A DNA stretch of 64,000 bases from CAVWDI01 sp963753725 (GCA_963753725.1 CAVWDI010000006.1:1-64000), one strand, 5' to 3'; shown: positions 1 through 9,451, counted from the stretch's first letter. The notes: generated by a model from the sequence alone, not told the origin. Numbers and translations: made by a program.

Positions 1-132
1 GGTTTAATAAGTTTTTTCATAATCCTAGTGTTGTGGGTTTTCCAACGTAAGACTAACGGAAATTCAGCAGCCTTGGCAGGTACAGCCCTGTTTATTATCG
101 CTTTCGGCGGTTACTTTTCTCGCTGTACCTGA
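1..132 (+). CDS. C-terminal end of an unidentified membrane protein (cut by window edge)
   Basis: Frame 1 is open from the first base to a TGA at 130-132 and encodes 43 residues. Two hydrophobic stretches (around residues 2-14 and 27-40) are separated by a short basic turn (FQRKTNGN), as expected for the last two helices of a membrane protein. It lies just upstream of a thioredoxin/CcdA-like cluster, so it may belong to the same redox or metal module. The family cannot be named from this fragment. Confidence 0.4.
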   Translation, partial: GLISFFIILVLWVFQRKTNGNSAALAGTALFIIAFGGYFSRCT

Positions 133-289
133 CCTACCTTGAACCGTTGTGATCCAGGCGGTGTGTATCTGGTGCCTAACATCGGCGGTGACCATTACGT
201 TGATCCTTTACTGAGCCTGACACCAGCCTGGCGTTATGTAAAAACTGGAGGACCGTTTGACACACAAATCACGAAACAGAAAAGGAGAC

Positions 290-702
290 CCATCAGTTCT
301 CAAAACTGTTCGTCCTCTGCTTGGTGATCGCGGCGGCCGCCATCCTTGTCGTGAAGAACCAGCCTGAGGCAAGGGCGACAACCGCTAAATCGCCCGCAAA
401 TTGCTGAACACCGCCATTCAAAATAAGCAGCCCGTTCTGGCTTTTTTTCACTCGAACAATTGCGATTATGTATAAAATGGTGGCAATTGTGATCAGGTCT
501 ACCCTGAGTTCTCCGATCCGATCCTTCTGGTGGATGTGAATGTCTATGATAAACAAAACCAACCGCTGCTTAGCCAGGTCGGCTTAAGTTGATACCGACA
601 TTATATTTTTATGATATTACCGGCAAACGCCACACCCACATAGGCACTATGGATGCCGATGAGCTGCGCCAGACACTGAACGGTTTACGCGTAGGAGATT
701 AA
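290..702 (+). pseudogene. Thioredoxin-like protein, frameshifted
   Basis: A good ribosome binding site (AAAGGAGA, about 278-285) precedes a coding signal spread over several frames. First comes a hydrophobic anchor (KLFVLCLVIAAAAILVVKN), then a thioredoxin-like first strand (PVLAFFHSNNCDY) and DPILLVDVNVYDK. The cis-proline strand and tail (IPTLYFYDITGK, ending RQTLNGLRVGD at 702) follow in another frame. At least two frameshifts and an in-frame TAA interrupt it. A membrane-anchored thioredoxin next to a CcdA-like gene would normally pass electrons across the membrane. The product as read cannot be made in one piece. Confidence 0.6.
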
Positions 703-704
703 TC

Positions 705-1375
705 ATGCTAATCGATGAAAGTATTTTGCAAGCTGGTTTCATACTTGCCTTTCCCTGGTCTTCCTTGGTGGTGTGGCGACCAGTCTCGGACCTTGCAACC
801 TGGCGACGATCCCTTTGATTGTCGGCTATATTGGCGGGGCGAGGGAACTTACTCGAGGGCGTTCATTCGCAATCTCATTTACGTTTGCTGTGGGACTGGC
901 GATCACTTTCATGTTCCTGGGAATCGCTGCCGCTTTATGGGTGGATTATTCGGTACCGGCAGCAAATGGTGGTATTACCTGGTCGCCGCGGTTTGTATCG
1001 TTATTGCGCTGAACCTGCTCGGTGTGTACAGTCTATCCATCCCCTCCTGGTTTGGTGGGTTACGAGAGCGATCGGTCTGAAAGGGATCCGGGCGCGCTGG
1101 CTTTGGGCCTGGTTTCCGGATTAGTCGCATCGCAATGCGCGACTCCGGTACTGGCTGTTATCTTGACCTATGTGATGTTGAAAGGCGCCATTGTTTACGG
1201 CGCAGCCCTTTTATTCGTTTACGCGATGGGTCGGGGTGTTCCGGTCGTCCTTGCCGGTACTTTTACAGGCGCATTGAAGCGCATGCAGGGCTTGGGTCAA
1301 TGGTCCGAAAGAATTGAAAGAGCCAGCGGGGTGTTGATCATAGCCGTTGGTTTATATTTCTTGTGGATAGCGTGA
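705..1375 (+). pseudogene. CcdA/DsbD-type transmembrane thiol-electron carrier, frameshifted
   Basis: The reading starts MLIDESILQAGFILAF, then shifts frame into SLVFLGGVATSLGPCNLATIP, the conserved proline/cysteine segment of CcdA-type proteins. It shifts again near 1000 and continues to 1375. The second half holds SQCATPVLA, the matching C-x-T-P motif, and several hydrophobic helices. CcdA-family proteins carry reducing equivalents from cytoplasmic thioredoxin to extracytoplasmic partners through these two cysteines. At least two frameshifts break the gene, while both cysteine motifs are still readable. Thioredoxin-like genes flank it on both sides. Confidence 0.7.
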
Positions 1376-1377
1376 GA

Positions 1378-1808
1378 ATGATGAATAATCAACAGCGGAT
1401 TCTAATTCTTTAATAGTAATTTGTGCCGCGATTGCCGTCGTTGGGTTCAAAGCCTACCAATCAGGTTTGTTTGAACCGCGCCGGCCTTTGGATCTAAATG
1501 GAAAGCCTGCCCTGCTGTTTTTCAATGTTTCCAAAGGATGTGAATGCCAGATGGTTGTCTCAAACAACGCAAATGCTCAGATCGCCTCCTGGTCCGAGGA
1601 AGTTAGGCAGGGAGTACCTGTATTTGCAATCGACATTGATCGCCGCCCTGACCTGGCGGAACAGTTTGACGTATTTCGAGTGCCAGCCCTGCTCCTGCTC
1701 GACAGCCAGGGACAGTTGATGTGGGTACAGGACTATTCGATTAATGACGATCTGCCGCTTGACCTGCATCAATTTGAAGTAGAAATACAAACACTGGTCA
1801 AAAAATAG
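1378..1808 (+). pseudogene. Second thioredoxin-like protein with a CEC motif
   Basis: The likely original start is ATG 1378 (MMNNQQRILIL). A one-base lesion after it separates it from the anchor VICAAIAVVGFKAYQSG. A continuous frame from a TTG at 1467 then runs to 1808 (113 aa). It shows the thioredoxin-fold order: PALLFFNVSKGCECQ, VPVFAIDIDRRPDLAEQFDVFRVPALLLLD with the cis-Pro strand, and QGQLMWVQDY. The usual CxxC is replaced by C-E-C. With the gene at 290 it brackets the CcdA-like gene. The 113-residue part could still be translated from TTG but would lack its anchor. Confidence 0.6.
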
Positions 1809-2030
1809 TGGATGGGAGAGATGGTTGAAAAACTGAACTTATGTAAGTGGTCAGTTGGCGCATTGGTTGCCATCAATATAACGAACTTTTTGTTTCCCAA
1901 GGGGATTATACTGATCCCAGTGAGCATCATATTGATTTTAAACAGTGGTCTGTTCAAAAGTTGGGCGATGAACCTATCCAACACACACGTACTTTTACTT
2001 TCCAACCTCGATGGGAACTTTCCTACCCCT

Positions 2031-2735
2031 TGAAAAGTATTCTGGCTGTCTTTGCTCACCCTGACGATGAGACCTTCCGCCCAGGCGGGACGCTGGCTCT
2101 ACTTGCCGCGGCGCGGTGTGCGCGTCCAGGTGCTGACGGCCACGCGCGGCGGAGCCGGCTCCTGCGGCAAGCCGCCGCTGTGTACCACCGAGGAACTGCC
2201 CTCGGTCCGCGAACAAGAACTTCGCTGCGCCTGTGCTGCCCTGGGAATTGACCCGCCGATCATACTTGATTATAAGGATGGATGCTTAGCCGAGACTAAC
2301 CCCGATACTATCGTTGCTGAAATCATGTCAGTGGTAGATGATTTGCGCCCGCAAATTATACTCACCTTCGGGTCAGACGGACTCTCCGGCCACCCGGACC
2401 ATATCGCCATTGGCCAATTCACTTCTGAGGCTTATCACCATGCAACCAGTGTTAAGGCGCTCTACACCCTCGCCATACCTGAATCTATCTCTGAAAAACT
2501 CGCAATGTTACAGATTCGCGCTGTGCCGGATAAGGCGATCACACTTACAGTAGATATTTCAGCCGTTTGGGAAGAAAAGATGAAAGCCATCCAATGCCAC
2601 CTTACTCAATTGAGTTCCTCGCCCATCACACACGCTCCCCTCGAACGCCAGCGTTTATTCCTGGGTACGGAATTCTTTGTACTGGCCGGGAAGCGCAGCG
2701 GTCGAGATATTCTCGCAGAATTGGAGTTTAATTAA
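2031..2735 (+). pseudogene. PIG-L/LmbE family deacetylase, frameshifted
   Basis: The first motif, SILAVFAHPDDETFRPGG (from TTG 2031), is the metal-binding AHPDDE signature of PIG-L/LmbE N-deacetylases. The rest lies in another frame from about 2095: GVRVQVLTATRGGAG, then FGSDGLSGHPDHIAIG with the second metal ligand (HPDH), ending in the usual C-terminal region (ERQRLFLGTEFFVLAG). One frameshift between GGTLAL and YLPRRGVRV breaks an otherwise normal ~234-residue enzyme. Family members remove acetyl groups from GlcNAc-type substrates; the substrate here is unknown. Confidence 0.75.
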
Positions 2736-3671
2736 ATGCACAATGCTATTGAAGTCGAGAATCTGACCAAAGTCTACGGGAAGGGACAACGCCAAACACA
2801 ACCTGTCTTGGCCGTAGATCATATCAACCCGGCTCTGTTATTTATGGACGAGCCGACCCCGGGGCTGAACGCCCAGGGTGGACGCACAATCCGTGAACTG
2901 ATCCGTCAGCTGAACTCCGAAGGAACCACCATCTTCCTGACTACCCACCAGATCGAGGAGGCAAACCAACTTTGCGACCGGGTGGCGATCATAAACCACG
3001 GCCAGATTGCGGCTATTGACACCCCAGAGCGCATGAAACATGCATTCCAACGGATGCAGTCCGTGCAGGTATCTTGGGAGCCAGATGGGAGAGTTCATGG
3101 TGATGCGATGGCAGCTATGCCGGGTGTATCCACTTCGGTCAAGATGGGAGATAAGTGGCGGCTTGGCACGTACGACCGGCTGTTGGCCGCTCCGATGTCA
3201 CTATTGACCTTACTCCTGGGTAAGACAGCAGTAGGTGCTTTATTCGCCATCTGTACGTCAGCCTTTGCGCTGCTCGTCGGCGTGATGGTTTATGGAGTGA
3301 AAGTTGCCCAACCCTGGCTGCTGGCTGCCGGTGTGATCCTGGGAGCCTTCTCCTTCTCAGCCCTGGGGTTGATCTTTCGTTCCATTCCCACCCGCAATCC
3401 GGGTGAGGTGCAGATGCCGAGCACGCTGCTGCGTTGGGGCTTACTCTTCATCAGCGGTATCTTTATCCCGTTAGTAGATATGGGAGCCGTGGCGCGAACG
3501 TTGGCATATATTTCACCGTTGACCTACGCTCAGGACCTGATGAACCACGGCGTATTGGGGCAGGGTCTGCTCAACCCGTGGCTGGACCTGGCCGTGTTAT
3601 TGGCTAGCGGCATAATTTTCCTGCTTCCTTCAATCTGGATGCACAACAAGAGTCGAAAACTAGGATTCTGA
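2736..3671 (+). pseudogene. Collapsed ABC-2 transporter: partial ATPase fused to partial permease
   Basis: The 311-codon frame is intact but is not a normal protein. Residues 1-30 resemble an ABC ATPase N-terminus (IEVENLTKVYGKG). The next segment jumps straight to Walker B (ALLFMDEPTPGLN) and the H-loop (FLTTHQIEEA). Walker A and the LSGGQ signature are missing. After about residue 140 it jumps into the middle of an ABC-2 permease (GTYDRLLAAPMS...SGIFIPLV...ISPLTYAQDL) with about four membrane segments. Two in-frame deletions appear to have joined two genes. It starts directly at the stop of the deacetylase gene. Without Walker A it should not hydrolyse ATP. Confidence 0.75.
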
Positions 3672-3754
3672 GGGCTTCATCTACCGGACCAATCAATGTT
3701 AATATTCTGCTGTATATAACATCAATAGTTGTTTAAATAAAGATCAGAAAGGAA

Positions 3755-4297
3755 ATGAAGATGTTGATCGAAAAATTTGATATTGAGGTTTTTACCCTTC
3801 CCTGCGAACCGGGAGCTGAACGGTTTGCGGCAACAGCCCGTCTGGTTGTTGATATCAGCCATGTCCTCCCATATTTGAACGCCGCTCTGCGAGGACCTAT
3901 ATATCATGAAGCGGCAAATTCCGTCACCTGGAAGAAAGGCGGGCATAACATCGTCTTCAACGCATACGAAATCTCTACCAGGAACGTGGAAGACCGGCAG
4001 GCAGCGGAAAAAGAAATCCAGGGATTGGTAAATATGGTAAACCGTACCTGGGAGCGGCGAGCTGAGATTACTCCCAGTTATGAAAGCCGCCGGCGCCCAA
4101 CACCAATGGCAGTCTACAAGCTGCTCCCCGGTACAAATTGTAAACAATGTGGGGAGCCCACCTGCTTTACATTTGCGCTCAAACTCACGGTTTCTAAGTT
4201 AAGAATTTCTGATTGTCCAGAATTATTAGAAACACAATACTCCGATCAACTGAAGGCTTTACAGGATATGATCGTTGAGGCACCTTCGATCGGATAA
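3755..4297 (+). CDS. Protein with a CODH/ACS-gamma-type 4Fe-4S domain
   Basis: The 180-residue protein starts at ATG 3755 after AAAGGAA. Its N-terminal ~110 residues are unassigned. Near residues 126-155 it has LPGTNCKQCGEPTCFTFA...ISDC, a C-x2-C-x4-C-x16-C pattern like the 4Fe-4S domain at the N-terminus of the corrinoid protein large subunit of acetyl-CoA synthase. Proteins of this kind often act as electron donors or activators for corrinoid proteins. Here it sits with thioredoxin/CcdA remnants and an ArsR regulator, which suggests a metal or metalloid redox role. The exact function is unknown. Confidence 0.65.
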   Translation: MKMLIEKFDIEVFTLPCEPGAERFAATARLVVDISHVLPYLNAALRGPIYHEAANSVTWKKGGHNIVFNAYEISTRNVEDRQAAEKEIQGLVNMVNRTWERRAEITPSYESRRRPTPMAVYKLLPGTNCKQCGEPTCFTFALKLTVSKLRISDCPELLETQYSDQLKALQDMIVEAPSIG

Positions 4298-4310
4298 AAA
4301 AGAGGAATAC

Positions 4311-4538
4311 ATGGTTAAAAAGAACTCCAAACCAAATAAACGAAAAAATCAGGATGCCAAGGAAGATACACCGGACTGCACTTGTATTGCTGACCCCCTG
4401 GCTTCCCTGCCTCCTGAATTGCTGCCAACGCAGAAGAACTGGAAATCAAATTTCCGAAAAGTAACCTGTCCTGGATGCGGACTTGTGTATTGGACCAATC
4501 GCCAAACAGATCTTTGCAGTGATTGTATAAAAAAGTGA
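4311..4538 (+). CDS. Small zinc-ribbon-like protein
   Basis: ATG 4311 follows AGAGG by a few bases and gives 75 residues. The N-terminus is very basic (MVKKNSKPNKRKNQ). The C-terminus has CPGCGLVYW...LCSDC, a paired CxxC that probably binds zinc. An earlier pair of cysteines (CTC) lies near residue 23. It begins 14 bp after the Fe-S gene stop and is probably co-transcribed with it. No family name can be given. Confidence 0.55.
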   Translation: MVKKNSKPNKRKNQDAKEDTPDCTCIADPLASLPPELLPTQKNWKSNFRKVTCPGCGLVYWTNRQTDLCSDCIKK

Positions 4539-4634
4539 GAATGAATTTTAAATTCTTGGAAGGCGAGTTATTTAACCAGATAGAGCCTATCTCGATAAGT
4601 GTAATGTTAATTTCTGAAAATGGTTTATAAATAG

Positions 4635-4952
4635 ATGAAAAAAGAAGCATGCTGCAGCATTGAAGATTTTACAAAAGCAATAGGTGATATTACTAGACAT
4701 AAAATTCTGGTTCTTTTACAGGAACAGGAAATGAATGTGGGCGAGATAACCGGTTGCCTGAATGTGTCCCAACCAACAATATCGCATCATCTCGCCATTT
4801 TGAGCCGCTCTCGTCTGGTTACATCCAGACGGGAAGGGAAATTCGTATATTACCAGGCTAATCAAGCTTGCGTAGTTGAGTGTTGCGGTGGGATATTTGA
4901 CAGATTTCATATTATAGAGAGTAATTGGAAAGATCACAATAATAATGCCTGA
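4635..4952 (+). CDS. ArsR-family transcriptional regulator
   Basis: The 105-residue protein has a winged-helix domain typical of ArsR/SmtB repressors: DITRHKILVLLQEQEMNVGEI, recognition helix VSQPTISHHLAILSRSRLV, and beta-wing SRREGKFVYYQ. Extra cysteines at the N-terminus (ACC, residues 5-7) and after the wing (CVVECCGG) could form a thiol metal- or metalloid-sensing site. It follows the Fe-S and zinc-ribbon genes in the same direction and is a plausible local repressor of this redox/metal module. Confidence 0.85.
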   Translation: MKKEACCSIEDFTKAIGDITRHKILVLLQEQEMNVGEITGCLNVSQPTISHHLAILSRSRLVTSRREGKFVYYQANQACVVECCGGIFDRFHIIESNWKDHNNNA

Positions 4953-4988
4953 AGTATAAATTGTCGGCTTTCAAAAGGAGACTAACTA

Positions 4989-5915
4989 ATGGCTCTCATT
5001 GATATCGCATTTGATAAGGCTGAGGAAATCTGGCAGCTTTTCCTCAGTTTCACACATAAAAAATCCTGGCAGATCTCCAAGTCCGACATCGCTTCCTGGG
5101 TCTCCAATCTCCGCCTCCAGAATCTCTCTCCGAGACCATCAACCTCCGTTTAGCAGCAATTTCCTCTTTCTATACCTACGTAACCCAAACCTATACACAC
5201 CTCTCTTCCGAAGAGCACCGAGCATCCCCTCTACCACTACAATCCAGTCAAAGCTGTTCCTCGCCCAAAAATAAATCCCTACGGTAAAGCCCGCTGCCTC
5301 ACCATCGACCGGCGCACGCTTTCTCCCATTCCATACCGCGCTGGACCCTCCAGGGCAAGCGTGATTACGCTCTATTCCTCGCCTACCTCGCCACCGGCCG
5401 GCGCAATTCTGAAATCCGGTTGCTCCGCTGGGGAGATTTTCAGAAGCAGAGAATCAGGTCTGGTTTTTTATCGCTGGCGCGGCAAAGGCACCCAACGTCA
5501 GGATTACTGCCCGCCTCCTGTCTGGTCCGCAATTGTAGATTTCCTCAAATTATCTAAAAGTTATGATTCAATTTCCCCCAGTGATTACATCTTCACACCT
5601 TTGAGAGATAATGCCCGCTATCTTCCAAACGTACAAAGCTCAGATACATCTCAATCCCCACTCTCCTCCCAGATGGCTTGCCGGCTCCTGAAAAAATATC
5701 TCCGCCGCGCAGGCATAGATCCCTCCCGCATCACAGTCCATTCCCTCCGTCACACCGCCGCTCTTCTAAGAAAAGAAGCCGGCGACGACCTTCATACTAT
5801 TTCCTCCTTCCTCGGCCATTCCAATCTCTCTATTACCCAGATCTATCTCCACAAAATTGAAAACCGTCAGGATGCTTCCTGGTTAAAGGTCGAAACTCTT
5901 TTAGGTCTTTCCTGA
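4989..5915 (+). pseudogene. Tyrosine recombinase (XerC/D-like), frameshifted
   Basis: ATG 4989 follows AAAGGAGA. The N-terminal core-binding domain reads SDIASWVSNLRLQNLSP, then continues in other frames (ETINLRLAAISSFYTYV; YHYNPVKAVPRPK). The first catalytic arginine box is off-frame (RRNSEIRLLRWGDF, about 5396-5437). The frame from 5361 to 5915 keeps HSLRHTAA (H-x-x-R), FLGHSNLSITQIYLH (His plus the nucleophilic Tyr) and the end WLKVETLLGLS. At least three frameshifts break it. Its last ~60 codons are the reference for eight other partial copies in this window. Confidence 0.8.
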
Positions 5916-5949
5916 ACATTTGGCTTTGATCCCACCCAAATCACCGGCC

Positions 5950-5999
5950 ATTCCAACCTCTCCATTACCCAGATCTACCTCAACAAAATCGAAAATCGC
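5950..5999 (+). repeat. Short copy of the recombinase 3' tail
   Basis: This encodes GHSNLSITQIYLNKIENR-like sequence directly after the post-stop segment of the preceding recombinase (TTTGATCCCACCCAAATCAC). It is interrupted at 6000-6001 by the TA target of the IS630-type element. It is the second of nine tails, all on the + strand. Confidence 0.7.
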
Positions 6000-6001
6000 T
6001 A

Positions 6002-7190
6002 GTACTCAATCACACTGAATAAGATGGAACGGATCTTGCAATCTTCAGAGTAAAGGAGATTCTGAAGATGCCAAGAAAAAAGTACCTTATCAATTTAAAT
6101 GACGAAGAATCCCAAACGCTGGATGATATGACCCGCAGAGGGACACTCAAAGCTCGCCAATTCAAACGAGCAATGATCTTACTCAAAGCAAATGAAGGAA
6201 TGAGCGATCCGGAAATCATGGAAGCTGTGGATGTCAGTCGCCCAACTGTAGAGCGCATTCGTAAACGCTTCGTGGAAGGTGGGCTCAATAAAGCACTGAA
6301 TGAAGATCCGCGACCTGGACAGAAGCGCAAACTGGATGGTCGTGGCGAAGCCCAGCTGACTGTTCTAGCTTGCAGTGATTCTCCAATTGGACATGATAGC
6401 TGGACATTGCAACTTCTAGCAGACAAACTGGTTGAGCTCGAAGTCGTTGAAAGCATCTCGTATGAGACCGTTCGGCGCACGCTTAAAAAAATGCACTGAA
6501 GCCCTGGCAGAAGAAAATGTGGTGCATACCAGAAGCCAGTGCTGCATTTGTAGCCTGCATGGAGGATGTACTGGATCAATACGAGCAACTCTATGATCCA
6601 AAGCGGCCATTGGTATGCTTTGATGAAGGGCTCAAACAATTGATTGGAGAGACCCGCATGCGCCAAAATGCTAAACCAGGACAGCTTGAGCGCTATGATT
6701 ACGAGTATAAACGTCATGGTGTGCGCAACCTGAACCTGTTCTTTGAACCATTGGCAGGCCGTCGAATGATAAAAATTACGGAGCGTCATACGATGCAGGA
6801 TTTCGCTCATTGTATGAAATGGCTGGTCGATGAGCTTTATCCACAGGCTGATGTCATCCGTTTGGTTATGGACAACTTGAATACTCATAAACCCGCTGCT
6901 TTGTATGAAACCTTTGCTCCAGCCGAAGCATTGCGTATTCTCAAGAAGCTTGAGTTTCATTACACACCGAAACATGGAAGTTGGTTGAACATGGCAGAGA
7001 TTGAATTGAGTGTTTACAGTAGAAGTTTGCCTAAACATATTCCGAATGAAATGATGCTAAGTCTAAATGTTGAAGTATTAACCGATGAACGCAATCATGT
7101 ATGTAAGACTGTCAATTGGCAATTCCAAACTACCGATGCAAAAATCAAGTTGATAAAACTTTATCCATCTATATCAGTGTGATGTTGTAC
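6002..7190 (+). mobile_element. IS630-family insertion sequence (element A), 1189 bp
   Basis: Imperfect terminal inverted repeats are visible: the first 27 bases from 6002 match the reverse complement of the last 27 before 7190 at about 21 positions, sharing TCACACTGA and AGATGGA. TA dinucleotides flank it at 6000-6001 and 7191-7192, the target choice of the IS630/Tc1 group. It contains one two-phase DDE transposase gene. It interrupts a recombinase tail on its left and abuts element B on its right. Confidence 0.85.
6068..7182 (+). CDS. IS630-family transposase, probably made by -1 frameshifting
   Basis: Phase 1 (6068-6499) encodes the helix-turn-helix N-terminus (ILLKANEGMSDPEIMEAVDV, then PTVERIRKRF). 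Phase 2, to 7182, encodes the catalytic domain: VCFDEG (first Asp), RLVMDNLNTHKP (second Asp) and HGSWLNMAEIE (Glu). The switch lies at the run CTTAAAAAAATG (6482-6493), where a -1 slip gives the continuous reading RRTLKK-NALKPWQKKMW. Programmed -1 slippage on A-runs is common in IS elements, so this gene is probably intact. ATG 6068 follows AAAGGAG. Confidence 0.85.
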
Positions 7191-8529
7191 TAGTGGGTCA
7201 GTTGGCATGCAGAACGCCATTTCTGAACCAAGTTTTGTTTAGCTCGAATTGGGCGATGAGCGCAAGCTCCTGAGCCACCCAAAGCATGCCGCCTGTTTCG
7301 ACTGCGTTCACGACGGGCGGCTCGTGCACCACCCCACTCAAATGGCGTGGGATCATCATTCCACCCAAGAGCAACCCCTTCTAGCCAGTCAATGATTTGC
7401 TCAGGAGACTGTGGATTTTGCCCTGCCAACCCTCTACGGACCAAAATGCGCTGGATTGACTCGGCCATGTTCAACCATGAACCTCCCAAGGGCGTATACA
7501 GCAGCATAACGCCATGCGCAAACAGCCATAAAACCAGTTCCGTGGTGTAGTGTCCCTGAAGATTATCCCAGATCAATAACATACGTAATGGCGGCAATTT
7601 TTCTGCCAGCGTAATCCGCTTTGATAAACCGTGTTGCCATGTTTTCCAGGCCTGGCGGTTTGTTTCTTCATCGAGTATGGGTTTCTCTGGTAAGGTTTTT
7701 AAGATTTCTTCGACCTGTTCTTTGAGCCAGGGATGTAAGATGGCATTGGTCGATTGGGTAACACCTTTGACCCGCACCTTCCCAGTTGCCGGATGAAATA
7801 AGGTTAGCATTTTGGCCGTTCCGTTGCGAATATATTCATGGGATTGGTGTATGGGATGGCTCTCTGGCTGCCAGCTTTCACCTGGATAGGGAACCGTCTG
7901 ATACGGCCCCGCTTCATCTTCAACCCACACGGTCAATCCCATTTTTTCTCCCTGTCGATATGCTGTTTCGATCAACTCTTTTTGGGGGTGGCATCAGGAT
8001 CAATGACAGTGACAACACCCCGTTTTCGTTTCCGCACCACCTGTCCCGTTTCACACCAACTGCGCGATTTCTGCCAACGAAACCCCGCTTCCTGCAAGAT
8101 CACCCAGATCCGTTCCGTACTGATTTCCGGTAACCCATCCTCTGCTTTGCGCAATGCTTTCTGTAGTGTTGTCAAAGACCAGGTGTTCGTACCGTCTTTC
8201 TCCGGATCTGGTGGGCGACGCGCTTCTGTCAGGACCCGTTCACGTTCTACAGCATTGTATTTCCGTTTCGGCCCACCACCGTGCCGAGGCTGGATGGCTG
8301 CCATCCCTTCCTGGTTGAACTGCTCCACCAGATGCGAAACCGCATCTCCCGATTTCCTGCCTGCCATTTGAGCAGCTTGTGTGTAACTGTGTCTGTCTGC
8401 CACAGCTAGAATTTCTTTTGCTCTTGCTACATGGCCTGCAGGTTCACTGTGTGAACGGCTAATCCGTTCCAACCATTCCCGTTCTTCTTCTGTCAATGTG
8501 CGTAGTGGGTCTTTTTTTCGTCTGGTCAT
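7190..8529 (-). CDS. IS630-family transposase (element B, copy 1), -1 frameshift product
   Basis: OrfA (from ATG 8529, MTRRKKDPLRTL) carries helix-turn-helix segments (SYTQAAQMAGRKSGDAVSHLVEQF). OrfB, in the -1 frame, carries the DDE domain: VWVEDEAG, LLIWDNLQGH and GGSWLNMAES. The join lies at CCCAAAAAG just before the orfA stop and gives DATPKKELIETAYRQGEKMG. The stop codon TAG is completed by the target TA plus the neighbouring base outside the element. A GTG 39 bases upstream is an alternative start; GGGAGAAG before the ATG supports the one chosen. Confidence 0.88.
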
Positions 8530-8601
8530 TGGCTTCTCCCTGCCGTTTCTGAGTAGACTTCTTTCCACTCATAATGGCAAGTTCCGTGCCAACTGACCCA
8601 C
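7193..8601 (-). mobile_element. IS630-family insertion sequence (element B), copy 1, 1409 bp
   Basis: The ends are inverted repeats reading inward GTGGGTCAGTTGGCA on both sides. TA flanks at 7191-7192 and 8602-8603 mark the target. The left TA is shared with the right end of element A, so the two elements abut. The two translated products are identical in sequence to those of the copy at 13575-14983, which lies in the opposite orientation, indicating recent duplication. Confidence 0.9.
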
Positions 8602-8603
8602 TA

Positions 8604-8933
8604 GTAAGTTTCAAGGTAATAGGGTAAATCATAACTAGAACTATCTTTATCTATGGGGCTGTCCAAAAAAATTGTTCTCAGATTGAATATAAATTGTGGT
8701 GCAGGTTATTATCCCTCAGAATCTGAAGCCCATAATGCATCTTTTGGTATAATGTAATTTACATGAAAATTAGGGGGTAAAAATTGGCAATCGGTGAGAA
8801 TTGTGGGAGGTTATGCCTATAATTACCAAACTGTAATAACCTGGTTTATACATCGATATCTTCTTTGCGCCAGAATAATATGTGATTGATAAACGGGTAT
8901 CTGATTTTCATTATTAAGTAAGGAGAGGGTGTC
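8604..8933. other. Intergenic, 330 bp, no gene seen
   Basis: AT-rich sequence between the end of the IS630 copy and the SnoaL-like gene. No convincing reading frame or RNA fold was recognised. The last 15 bases hold the strong ribosome binding site AAGGAGAGGG for the next gene. Confidence 0.5.
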
Positions 8934-9323
8934 ATGGATAATGTAGAATTGGTCAAGCAAGGGTATAAGGATTTTGCAGAGGGTAATATAGAAGCAGTGC
9001 TAGCTGTTTTTGTACCGGAATTCGAATGGCATGGTTCAGTAGGATTTCCATATTTAGAAGGTGATGGGGTGGTGGTTGGGGCAAATGAGGTTGCACAAAA
9101 AGTGTTTGCCCAGATTCCCTCACTTTATGATAACTTTTCCATAGATATTCAGGATATTTTCGAAAGCGGTGACAAAGTCGTAATGGAAGGATTTTATAGA
9201 GGGGCTTGGAAAGCAACTGGAAAACAATTCAAAGCAAATGCCGCCCATATTTGGACTGTAAAAGAAGGGAAAGCCATAAAATGCATGCAAGCGGTGGATA
9301 CTGCGGAGATTATGAAACCTTAG
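8934..9323 (+). CDS. SnoaL-like (NTF2-fold) protein
   Basis: This 129-residue protein has the usual length and pattern of stand-alone SnoaL-like/NTF2-fold proteins: an N-terminal helix ending in VKQGYKDFAEGNIEAVLAVF, then FEWHGSVGFPYLEG, FESGDKVVMEGFYRGAW and HIWTVKEGKAIKCMQAVDTAEI. The fold serves many enzymes and binding proteins, so no substrate can be assigned. It has a strong ribosome binding site and a strong terminator, making it a one-gene unit, and it lies between the two copies of IS element B. Confidence 0.8.
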   Translation: MDNVELVKQGYKDFAEGNIEAVLAVFVPEFEWHGSVGFPYLEGDGVVVGANEVAQKVFAQIPSLYDNFSIDIQDIFESGDKVVMEGFYRGAWKATGKQFKANAAHIWTVKEGKAIKCMQAVDTAEIMKP

Positions 9324-9370
9324 TGCATTTGTGGCGAGCAGTAGCTGGAAGATAAAAGAATCTCTATATA

Positions 9371-9415
9371 AATAGAGGCTGTCTCAAAAGTGGCTAGGGC
9401 AGCCTCTATTTCTTT
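9371..9415 (+). terminator. Rho-independent terminator after the SnoaL-like gene
   Basis: A perfect 11-bp stem (AATAGAGGCTG at 9371-9381 with CAGCCTCTATT at 9400-9410) is followed by TTCTTTAATTT. Confidence 0.85.
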
Positions 9416-9451
9416 AATTTAATAAAGGGTACAAAACCTCAACAAGCAAAA

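Noticed and set aside
1812..2033. 73-residue hydrophobic ORF between the second thioredoxin-like gene and the deacetylase
   Set aside because: Composition is hydrophobic but there is no conserved motif, and the neighbouring frame also reads plausibly; probably decayed sequence. It is left without a call.
7838..8371. 177-residue ORF on the + strand inside IS element B (and its mirror at 13805-14338)
   Set aside because: It is antisense to the transposase, with Cys/Arg/Ser-rich composition typical of a shadow frame.
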